From: Gymnopilus junonius
Taxonomy: Eukaryota > Basidiomycota > Agaricomycetes > Agaricales > Galerinaceae
Assembly (NCBI GenBank): GCA_015501075.1
Contig: JADNYJ010000081.1
Location: 62,001-126,000, forward strand
Length of the DNA stretch: 64,000 nucleotides
Direction of reading: 5' to 3'
The position numbers were made by a program, and so were the translations under genes. Below the pieces are notes generated by a model. It was not told where the DNA came from. It did no database searches and was given only the letters and a program-made list of their open reading frames with translations. Position 1 is the stretch's first letter. Every line of letters begins with the position of its first letter. Shown here one piece after another: positions 10,557 through 19,699 of the stretch.

Positions 10557-12582
10557 GGGACTGGCACCTCTGTGGTAGTCGAGTTGAACCCAGAAAAACT
10601 TCTGGAACGAGGGCGCAGACCTGGGGACTTGGGGAAGAAATTAGCCCGAGGAATAGGTCCTCCAGCCCCTTCTGCGCCTCAGGTGTAACCACGTTTGCCC
10701 CAGCACCTTGCACACCAGCATTCGCCCCACCCACACCAGCTACAGCTGCCGCCCGTCCACCACCAGCGCCTTTCTGCCACCAGACCCAGGTGCACCCCCA
10801 ACCCTGCCACTCGCCTCAGATCCATCCTTAGGCACAGGTCCCATCGACATACTCCGAGCTGGAGGAAGTCATTGTTGCTGCTGAGGTGGCGGCCCTTGTC
10901 CCTGTAGTTGCTGCTGGGGCTGCCTCAACATCATTTGTATACCCCTCTGTCCTCCAACTCCACCCATATTGGAAGCACCAGCCGCCGTCCCCCAGGAGGA
11001 TGCTGAGGTGGCGGAGGTGGTTCTACACTCCACATAATCGGCACAGGTCCAACAGCATTCGCAAGATCTTCCTCTGTCCGCCCATATATCGTCGGCCCTC
11101 TGTAAAAGTTGGCTGGGGTCATCATCCGTCCAGGAGCAGTCTGCGGATGATTGGTGGGAGGGGGCATTGTCAGGGCCATCCGAATTACCCCAAAGACGTT
11201 GCGCTGCAGGGGAGGTTGCTGTGGATGTTGAGATCGCGGTTGCTGTTGCTGAGGATGTGCAGCGCCTTGACCAGGGCCTGGTTGAGGTGGTGGCTGCTGC
11301 TGTGTTGCAGAAGGAGGTGGCTGCTGAGCCGCGATGTACATCGGGCCCTGCGTGGCATCGAGTCCAGGTGCCTTGGGTGCATTCGGGTGTGGAAGGAAGA
11401 GTGAGCAACGCTGGTTCGTCCCAGGAACGGTCACACTCCCGCCTTGATGCAGCTCAGCCAATGACGGGCGGAGGTGAGAAGGGGATGGCGAGCCCGGCGA
11501 TGACGGATTTGAGGTGATTGATGCCTCTGGATTGGGAGGAGGCGTCGACGGTGGTGGCCGACTTGGTACCATTGGACTTGGAGGGGCTTCCGCTGGCGGC
11601 AAGATCGTATCTTCCAATGTTATATCCTGCCCATCCACCTCTTCCTCGCCATCCGAGTTCGCAGGTGACTCATGCAGCACAGAGCTCGTAACCGTGCTGT
11701 CCAAAATCCTTGACGGCAGCTCGTCCTCATCCTCTACTACAATCCTACTGCCCAACCCTGTCCCATGCGACACCCTGCAGCTGCTCGACACGTCCTCATC
11801 ATCATCCTCAACAACCACAGACCCGTCCTCCCTACTTCCCTTCTCTAAATTCTCCTTCTCCCCATCTGCATTCGGGGACTTAACGCGGACCTCCTCGATC
11901 CTCTGCCTCACTGCAGTCGCGAACCCTCCAAACGTGGGCGACTTGATCGCGTTCTCACTCATTGATGACTCTGAAACCAACGGCAGGACGGACGTGAACG
12001 TAGAAGATTTTGGGGAACTAGCCGATGACACTGGCGAGCCCCAGCTGGTATGCAAGAGAGGCGACGGCTCCTGCTTGACAAGGTTGAGAGGAGGGGTTCC
12101 TTGGGCCCGATGAGTTCGATAGGACAGGGGGCGTAGTACGGGCTTTCAGCTAGGACTCAACGCCGATACCAATAGAATTGATCAAGAAGCGATGGGCAAG
12201 TGAGAGTCCCCTCCAAGAAACAGCAGAGGCGGCTGGGTGAGGGGCAAGGTCAGGAGAAGTGGCCGCATTCGCAGCGGGGAGTTTGAATTTCTTGGCAGGA
12301 AGGGTCATAACTTTGGGCTCGCGAACTCGGGGAGGAGCATCTAGAGACAATTGTTAGTGAGTCTTTTTGCAGGGGAAGAGATGCTCCGCACCTCTCAGAC
12401 AAACTTTTGCTGCTCGAAAACTGCTTAGAAGCACGAATGGAGACAGAGAACGGGGAGGAGGGACTTACCAAGTTCAATGAGGAAGGCAGCATCAAGCGGA
12501 GATGACGATAGCAGTTGAATAATAAACGAGAAAGATTTTGCGAACCTGTGATGAAAGATTCAGTATCAATGAGGTTGCTCAC
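10557..12582 (-). CDS. Low-complexity Pro/Gln/Ser-rich coding region, probably N-terminal half of the TBC gene
   Basis: Long open frames on the reverse strand (notably 12055-10931) code for acidic, Pro-, Gln- and Ser-rich sequence such as GPTIYGRTEEDLANAVGPVP, with no folded domain. Upstream, 12.58-12.15 kb reads as three short exons with GT-AG introns (FSFIIQLLSSSPLDAAFLIE ... LPAKKFKLPAAN) and then a stop. Frames shift several times around 12.15 and 10.95 kb, and a TGA follows a Gln run near 10.87 kb. Direction and spacing fit one long gene continuing into the TBC domain, but two adjacent genes are possible. A 199-codon frame on the other strand (11514-12113) mirrors the Ser/Pro-rich codons and is taken as its shadow. 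Confidence 0.45.
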
Positions 12583-12599
12583 TCAACTGGAGCTCGATA

Positions 12600-13525
12600 T
12601 CGACAAGACAGGAGATCTACCGGGAGAAGAGGGCTTTCAGCCAGGGCTTGGGATGCCGATAGGTTGTGGAATTGGATCAAGATGCGATAGGTAGTGAGAA
12701 AGGGACAACAAAGGAGGGAGGGTAGGCTCGGACGTCAGCCAAGGGTGGGTGCACGTGGAAAATTCTGGAACAGCGATCACATATGCTCTTTCTACGTGAT
12801 TTTCCTCGATATAAGGGCTAATACGTCGACCGTCCTGCATGTTTAACAGTGGATGGATTTCTTAGAGGCACCTGGTGTTTGACTGGGACCTTGGTGAGAG
12901 TCTTTTTGTTCTGTTTCTCTCGAATGCAGTTCTACGAGCTACGGGGCTCGTTCGACTTGTTTCTTGGGCTGATTCTCAAGGTAAATGCTCAATCTCTTAC
13001 CGTACAGTGTATTGTGAGCTAACATGAATTTCTACCTACAGGCCTTAGTGATGCATGCTTGAACTGCGATGACGGCGTTTGGCTTCATTTATGACACCCG
13101 CACACGGTCAGTTTCTGCTTTATTGTTTCCTTCTACGAGTGGACTACTTTTCTTACAGATTCGTTCGATTTGATACTTCCACCTGCCACTCCCAGTACTC
13201 GATGTTCTACTCATCGAGATCTGGTCACTTTCTGTGCTTTCCGAGCAGGTTGGAGGTCTTCTTAAGGCGCGTTTCCTTGCTGATCTAGGCTCCATCTGTG
13301 CAAGGACTCATGTAAGAGATCCATTTCATTGCTTCTTTATTTTGTTCCCTGTGTCATCTAGCCTCCACGTATGCAGTTTTGAAATGTTATTGCTTTGCAT
13401 TAGTTCAATTCAGAAACAACTGGAAGTTATGGCCTACTCGCCTGGTAAGGAAGAATTGAGACGACCCCAATGATGCAATGCTCAGCCCAGCCACCGGGCC
13501 GGTCGAATTCATGTGTGTTTCAGAA
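12600..13525. other. Unrecognised flank of the transposon island
   Basis: Intron-like GT and AG signals occur on the plus strand but no domain is visible. It separates the TBC locus from the outer element that starts near 13526. Confidence 0.3.
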
Positions 13526-13541
13526 CCTCGCGAGGCTCACT

Positions 13542-14829
13542 TAGTGTTGTCCCTGGAGTGAGGCGAGGCGAGGCGAGGTGAAACTTCGGACCACTTCGAC
13601 GAGAGCGAGGTAGGTCGAAGTGCACCTCACGAGGTGACTCGAAGTCGGTGGTTACCACCATCAATTTCCCTGGCCAATGAGATTGCTATGATATGCCGAT
13701 ACCCAAATGATTGATTAACGCATAGATAATGATCAGAGCCTGGTGTACACTACATAGGATTATATTGCGAGGTAGACAAGAGGTAGAGTAGATATATTAT
13801 GACGAGTCAGTAATGTTTTTAACAAGGTCTTCCAATTCTTCAAGTTTACCTGCCTTCAAAAGCTCATCAATTGCAGTTTTCGTGAGAGGACCAGCTATGA
13901 TGTAGTCTGATTCAGTGATGGAGCGAGTACCTCTGTGGTCATCGTAGTGGTCTTTTTTTGCCGCTTGTTTGCACGTCCGTTATTTCCTGCTGCCGTCCTT
14001 TTCCTTTTTGGTGGTTGAGCAGGAACAGCATTGGTTGCTGGACCATTTGCATTCAATACACCAAGATGAGCAGGTGCTGAAGGACCCTGATGGTATGCAA
14101 AGTTGCCAGAATAGTATGGAGGCATAGTCTGTGGCATGGGTGGTTGGATGTGAGGATGCTGAGAGTAAGTCTATTGAGGTGGATAACCTGGTGGTGGTGG
14201 CAGCATCTGAGGGTGATACATCATTCCGGGATATGAATATAAGTGCGGAGTATGTGACATGCTATTCTGAGATGAAAGAGCAGAGTTCCGAGGTGCGGTT
14301 ATAGATGTAGTTGCAGTCAAACAGGGAGATGCAGGAGGACTGATATCAGGCTGGTCAAGAAACATAGATTCCTGGTCCATAAATGAGCAATAAGAAGCAG
14401 AGGGAGCTTGGATGGTCATTCTGAGGTCTCAGAGCCCCAAAGAGTGGGCAATGTCTGGAAGGCGCATGCAGAAGAGGCATTTTATACCTTTCTTTCAAGC
14501 CCCTATCACAGAAAACAGTGTTATGAAGAAATTTTCAGAAGCAACAAACATCAAAATATATATTAGCGTTGTCAGGTACCAAAATATTGTGTGTTGTACT
14601 ACTGTGGAGAGGGAATATGAAGAGGAGGCAAAGGAGTGCATTCCTTTGCATTTCGAGGCACATCGAAAGGCGCATGCACGACTCCATCACGTGTATATTT
14701 GATGACCTCAAGTGACCTCAGCGAGGTGGCCTCGGCTTACCTCGTTGACAATGAAGTGATCCGAAGTGGGCTATTTTCGAAGTGAGACAGAGTTGACCTC
14801 GAGGCCACCTCACTCCAGGGACAACACTA
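13542..14829. mobile_element. hAT-like non-autonomous DNA transposon with 8-bp target duplication
   Basis: A 1288-bp element. Its ends are perfect inverted repeats of 22 bp beginning TAGTGTTGTCCCTGGAGTG, and it is flanked by the direct repeat GGCTCACT (13534-13541 and 14830-14837). Eight-bp duplications and TAG-type termini fit the hAT superfamily; KDZ elements also make 8-bp duplications and cannot be excluded. Sub-terminal GAGGCGAGGCGAGG and related GAGGT/CGAAGT motifs repeat on both flanks, as expected for transposase-binding arrays. The interior holds one reverse-strand gene that is not a transposase. The insertion lies inside the left repeat of a larger element, whose right repeat preserves the uninterrupted site. 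Confidence 0.88.
13798..14419 (-). pseudogene. Cargo ORF inside the hAT-like element, with in-frame TAG
   Basis: The reverse strand starts at ATG 14419 (MTIQAPSASYCSFMDQESM) and runs through Pro/Met/Tyr-rich sequence to a TAG at 14171-14173. The same frame continues at once as TYSQHPHIQPPMPQTMPPYY and on to PPKRKRTAAGNNGRANKRQK, a strong nuclear-localisation-like basic stretch. A short intron-like gap leads to a hydrophilic tail (LTKTAIDELLKAGKLEELED) ending at 13798, though its splice phase does not fit exactly. A single C-to-T change would turn CAG into this TAG. Without it the protein would be about 205 residues, disordered with a basic patch and small helical tail. It has no transposase motif; it may be a captured host gene or an accessory protein. 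Confidence 0.5.
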
Positions 14830-15748
14830 GGCTCACTTTCTATAGGTGTGGGCCAAATACGATATAACTGAGTTTGAAAATATAATCATGTACAAACAAA
14901 GTAACTCGGCCAAATAATGCGGCTACTTCAACATGTTCTGGGGCGCAAAGTCTGGAACTAGAGCATAAATCAGTGAGATGAACCTGATTCCCGAACATGG
15001 GGGTAAATTTTAGAATATTTGACCTTTTCCTTAGCTCGGAAGGCCACTCAATGAACACCACTGTATAAGGAAACTCATTAGGTCAGCACAGTCAGGTGAT
15101 GAACTGGCCCTTTTGCATACATTCTTTTGAAGATTGGAAGGCATCTGGAGAGCTTGAAAAATAAGATAAAAATTTTAATCTGGGTAACATTTAAAGAGGA
15201 TGGTGAGGGCACACAAAGCATGCTAGAAAAATAAATAATCCTGGTTATTTGAGGTAGATAAATCAAAAATCCACCCTATTCTCCTCCCCACCCTGGAGTA
15301 TTTGAAAGGCATCTATGCAATTCACAGTTCTTGGTGCATATGCATATCGAGAGGGCCACGTGAAGCACGGTAGGAAAAAATAATGTGCTACTCAGACCTA
15401 CCCAAATCAAGGACCAGATCAATTTCATACCCAAATGCGCAAAGCGCACCTTGAAAAAATGGACTGCTTTCAGCCCCTGCAGATTTCATCAAATAATGGC
15501 ATGCTAGATGACCTTCACCTATATAGACACTGTGTGATTTATTTATTTCTTCCCTCCCTTCTTCAATTTAATTTATTTAATTTTATTTAATATTAGGCAG
15601 GCCCACACCTATAGAAAGTGAGCCCCTCGCGACCTAAGAGACTAATTCATCTGGGCCAGGGTCTCATTATCTGTTGTCAAATTTGATGACTACCACTTAC
15701 CAATTGATTTCACTTTTAAATTTTGACCCTTTCCCTCTTCTCCTCAAC

Positions 15749-17861
15749 ATGGACATTCAGTATCTGAAGGACTGTCAAGATTTTATGCTGGAGGCCGGCC
15801 CTAGTGCTCCTGAGCTGGTTGTACAAGGAGGAAAGCTTCTTTTCAATCCTCAGCATAACGGCTGATTTCCCTACATTTATGAAGTTGCTAGCCATCCCTC
15901 CATTGACGCCATGGAAGACAAGAGTACTGTCAAGAAGATTTGGGTTTATGTTCAAGACACAAGCGGAGCTGGTTTAAAGGTGGATTTTGAGTTCGAAGAG
16001 TCTTTATGCATGCCTCTAGGTCTGGATAGCAGCATGGAAACACTCAGTATGATATCTTTCAGTGTTTGATACATTACTAAACTTGGTTTCAGGGCAACTC
16101 GAAGCTGCAGATGGTACTGTGATTTATGCTAGGCCAAAGGGATCCATCGATCATGAGCAGGACATTCTGATAGGCTGGTTTTTACTTGGGTGAGTTGCTT
16201 ATCAGGTATAATGCCATTTCTAGCTCATTTTTGGTTACAAGTTCAAGAGTACTCCCAATGGAGGATATAGACGAATTAGTCGAAGTACAGGATGGTCTGC
16301 TGGGAAAGGAAGAAGACATAACACTTGAGTGGCTGCAAAAGGTTGATGGTGCACTTAAGGGGGGAACATACTTTGAGCGTCTTGGGCAAGAGGGAGTCAA
16401 GGGCACTAGGTGCTATTCTATAACCCTTTCTCATCAATCCCAATGTGGAATAGTGGGACCGATGGTGGGTGGAAAGATCTATGACTGTGGCATGACAGAC
16501 AATGAGCTGCTACACCAATGCACCATTAGGGTTGATTCATCTTCATATTTTTGTGGTGCATTGCTGATGCCATATATGCAGATCACTTCTAAAGTAGCAA
16601 TGAATTCCTTCTCCAAAGTTGCATCACCATCATTTAGATCAATCATGGAGGAGAATGCAGAGGCAAACAATGTCCCCCGCATTGGAGTTACAGACAATGT
16701 ATGCTTTCCAGCTGGTCAGACTGACCCTGCTGCTGCAGTTGCATATAGTGACTGTAAATGTAAGTCAATGGCTGCTTGTATACCAACAGGTTGCTCAAAT
16801 TTAGCAGGCAAAGGTCTACAAGATATGGGCGAATTTGGTTCGCTCAAAGGGCATCATGATAAGAAGGACTCGGAAGGAGGGTTAACAATGATCATTGCTA
16901 ACTCAAGGCTCCCTCCCAGGTATGAGCATGGGCGCTTCCATCTTCTCCACCTCGGCATCTATGTCCGACTTCAAAATACAATGATAGCCAGCTTTTGCGG
17001 GTTAAATCTTCATGGTGGTACCCCTCCCATTGCACTGCCTGGAGAGGTTATCCTGCCCCATGCATATCGCCTCATTCACATCTGCTATCCACCTTCATCA
17101 ATGCTAGCTGGTTCAGGAATATTTGTTGCTCCCCTTGCCTCCCTCCTGAATGGTCAAATGCTAAGCCTGGGACCTGAAATCACGACTTTATTGTAGGTTT
17201 ATATCCATTTCATTTTGGCATCAAATCTGAATTTTTCCTGTCGGGGGACTTGTTGCCCAGGAAGTTCATTCCAATGAAGCTTGCTGGACATTGGACGGAG
17301 GCCTTGTCATGGACCCCTTCTCTCACTTTCAACATGTTTCACATCTGACTTTGCAACTGGTCTCCTACATCTATCAGCAGTTTTCTCCTGAATACCACGT
17401 TCTTATTGACCAGAAAAAATTCTTGGAAGCGTTAACTATGGTGCTCCAGCCAATTGGGGACATTGACAAGTCAATGGTTCCCCAGTGTGTCAATGTGGGT
17501 GTATGGGATTATGCACCAGATGGAGTGGCTCTCAATGTAACTGGCCTCGAGTCCATCTCCGACACCCCTGTTGACACAAAAAGTGCCTCAGTAAAATGAC
17601 GCCAGCACTACTTAAATTGGATTGAGCACTGTGAAGCAAGGGCGTGATTCATCTCATTTCATCATGACTGCAACTATAATGCAGAAAGGAAGAGGTTGTC
17701 AGAGGGAAAGCTACATGCATCTAGGCCAAAGGGATCGAGTGGTGAGTCCCTTTTTCTTTTGGACCTTCCCATGCTGATAGAGTTGAATAGGCCAAAAGAG
17801 ACCAGCTACAGAAAATGCCAAGATGAAGCGGAAAGCAAAGCAAAAAGTGCATATTCACTAA
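15749..17861 (+). pseudogene. TET/JBP-like 2OG-Fe(II) dioxygenase, decayed
   Basis: TET/JBP enzymes oxidise 5-methylcytosine or thymine in DNA using Fe(II) and 2-oxoglutarate; fungal expansions are known to travel with KDZ-type transposons. A 336-codon frame at 16186-17196 holds the core in order: KGHHDKKDS (the HxD metal ligands, 16852-16860), RFHLLHLGIYVRL, then LHGGTPP (distal His, 17011-17013) and AYRLIHICYPPSSML (Arg expected to bind 2OG, 17068-17070). Upstream exons start at ATG 15749 (MDIQYLKDCQDFMLEAG) with GT-AG introns. Downstream coding ends in a basic tail (ENAKMKRKAKQK) and a TAA at 17859-17861. Three in-frame TGA stops interrupt it at 15863, 17597 and 17645, and the phase after 17192 is doubtful. 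The assignment rests on remembered motif order. Confidence 0.6.
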
Positions 17862-17894
17862 TGATTGTTATAACAGAGACTCACAATTGGTAGG

Positions 17895-18930
17895 GTTCCA
17901 CATTAATGAGCCTCTCCAAAATGTGGCATCAACATTCTTATCTCAAGTCATGCAGTTAGCAATAGCCCCGCAGCCAGTAAACAATGCATCATCTGTCCAT
18001 GATTCGAAGGTCATGATGGTAAGAAATTCTGTTCTGGAGTCCAAGATCCTATCTGAATGATGGTTCTGAAGAACACATCCAATTGTCATCTCAGCAACAG
18101 GACAAGTCTGGACAGGTCCAGTCCTTGGATACTGATATTGATATGGATGTGGCGGTTCCATCTGAGAACATCTCAAGTATGGTAGCTAGTCCAATTTCGG
18201 ACCCTTCAATCAACCATGCAGACGAAGTCCAGAAGGCCTGCCAAAAATTACTCAAGATTGAAGATGGTGAAAGCGAGATTGGTATGTCGATATTGGGGTC
18301 TAAATGATTATTATCTCTAATAATTTCTGAGCAAGATGATGAAGAGGAATTGACCATCAGCAATCCCAATTTCAAGCCTAGTGGGCTCGCGATTGCCAAA
18401 CTTACAAACTTACAAGATGGAGATGATCAAGGGGATGAAGAACCTGAGGAATTCGAAAAAAGTAAGACCTTGTACTCTCATCAAATGATACCTAACTTAA
18501 ATGTTTTCAGAGCATTCTATTACCCAATTTTTGCGTTCGCTGAATGAGGATGCCATTGAATCAACATTCCGAGACTTCCAGGATGCACTGCACATTCAAA
18601 ATAAGTCAAGCTCTTTGGCCGATTTGCAGGTGGCGACGTCTGCTTGTTATTCTGCAATTAACAATGTTTGCACTCAGCCCAATTCTCCTGAAACTGCCGT
18701 TGTAGTGAGCAGTTTATGGACAAAAATACTAATTACCACAGGAGGTTCCGCTATCGCAAAAGTTACGACATGCGGAGCCCAAGCAATCACCATGCTTTCG
18801 ACCTGGACGATGTTTGATTGGATCAGCCGAACCGTGAATGATGCCCTACAAACTATGGATAGCCCAGATGCTACATCGTGGATTACCCAACTACTTCGAG
18901 ACATTTGGGCCGAAATTCAAATTTCCATAC
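17895..18930 (+). CDS. Unrecognised acidic protein downstream of the dioxygenase
   Basis: I do not recognise this gene. Four exons splice cleanly in one frame: about 17895-18018 (MQLAIAPQPVNNASS), 18095-18281 (QQDKSGQVQSLDTDIDMDV), 18336-18461 (DDEEELTISNPNFKPSGLAI) and 18511 onward (KHSITQFLRSLNEDAIESTF). All introns are GT-AG and 48-76 bp. The middle is Asp/Glu-rich and the last exon looks helical. The first exon lacks an obvious start, so coding may begin further upstream. The 3' end overlaps the end of the opposite-strand gene at 18891 and is uncertain. Same strand and closeness suggest it belongs to the same mobile unit as the dioxygenase gene. Confidence 0.45.
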
Positions 18931-19547
18931 TGAACGGGGAGAGGGCCATCGTATGCATGGTCTGCTGTCGGTGCGGGTTTGGGTTGGGTCTTACCAGAAG
19001 GTGTCAAAAGGCCGAGCAAGCGATGCTTGGCAGATGAGAAGAAATTTTTGTTTTTCTTCAACAGAAGATTGTCGACCGATTTAAAAGCTGGCCAAGCTAA
19101 TGTCGGTCTATCCTCGTCGGGGATCATAAATGCAGTTGACGATCGGCCATCTCGTGTAGTTGACAAATGGTCATTCTGTCGGATCTGATCTCGTCTAAAG
19201 GGTTTTAATGCATTGAATGATTCCTGACTGGGGCTCTTATTCAGGCCGAGCAAGTCGTCAACTGGAGTAGCATAAGGAGATTTGCCGTCGTATGGGTCCA
19301 AAAGGGTGTGGAGGTTCTGTTTGGGTGGAGCGCTTGGCCTAGAGCCGGCGCCAGAAATAACGACGCCTTCAGAGTTTGGCAGAGTAAGAGCAAGAACCTC
19401 GCGATGTGGGGCGAGATATCTACTATCGGGGAATTGTGTACCGATTGCATTGATTGGGGTTACGGTAGGAGCGTCAGAGACACAAATGATAGGAGGGGAT
19501 GCATGTGGCGGCAGACTGGGCATATCATCGGGGAAATCTTGGGCCAT
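18891..19547 (-). CDS. Hypothetical protein, possibly truncated at its 3' end
   Basis: A single open frame from ATG 19547 (MAQDFPDDMPSLPPHASPPI) gives 218 residues; an earlier ATG at 19640 would add a hydrophobic leader but is less likely. The sequence is polar, Pro/Ser-rich, with LHTLLDPYDGKSPYATPVDD and a Lys-rich segment, and no known domain. It ends about where the unrelated plus-strand sequence begins, so the reading frame may have been cut by insertion of the dioxygenase-bearing segment. Confidence 0.45.
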   Translation of the reverse strand: MAQDFPDDMPSLPPHASPPIICVSDAPTVTPINAIGTQFPDSRYLAPHREVLALTLPNSEGVVISGAGSRPSAPPKQNLHTLLDPYDGKSPYATPVDDLLGLNKSPSQESFNALKPFRRDQIRQNDHLSTTRDGRSSTAFMIPDEDRPTLAWPAFKSVDNLLLKKNKNFFSSAKHRLLGLLTPSGKTQPKPAPTADHAYDGPLPVQYGNLNFGPNVSK

Positions 19548-19699
19548 ATGTGTATAAAGTATCGCAGAGAAGCAATAGATGGGTAGCAGACTAGATTTCA
19601 ACAAGCGAAAGATGGGTCGTAAAGTAGTGCAGAGGAACACGCGGACTCTTATATCGTAGAAAGAAAGGGTAGTGTGAAGTGTGGGAGCCTGACTATCTG

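Larger units (their letters stand above)
13526..15635. mobile_element. Outer terminal-inverted-repeat element, interrupted by a hAT-like element
   Basis: The left terminal repeat is split: CTCGCGAGGCTCACT (about 13527-13541) resumes after the inner element as GGCTCACTTTCTATAGGTG (14830-14848) and GGGCC. The right end (15599-15635) is its inverse, GGCCCACACCTATAGAAAGT then GAGCCCCTCGCGA. The arms match except for a 2-bp difference. Without the inner element the outer one is about 0.8 kb. The interior (14855-15598) is AT-rich and has no transposase frame, so it would be non-autonomous. I could not find a convincing target-site duplication, so the exact outer edges are uncertain. Confidence 0.7.

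Noticed and set aside
11514..12113. A 199-codon plus-strand frame rich in Ser, Ala and Gly
   Set aside because: It lies opposite a longer, compositionally biased reverse-strand coding region and mirrors its codons; no domain and no splice support.
13533..14838. A 10-bp target duplication (AGGCTCACTT) around the inner element
   Set aside because: The extra A and T at the ends are equally part of the terminal repeats (TAG...CTA). An 8-bp duplication with TAG termini is simpler, and the uninterrupted outer arm agrees with it.
13501..15660. Target-site duplication for the outer element
   Set aside because: Several edge choices were tried (starting at CTCGCG, ACCTCG, TCGCGA); none gave matching flanks longer than 3 bp.
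16182..16406. Reverse-strand frames opposite the dioxygenase core
   Set aside because: They are shadows of the plus-strand frame, which has ordered catalytic motifs.
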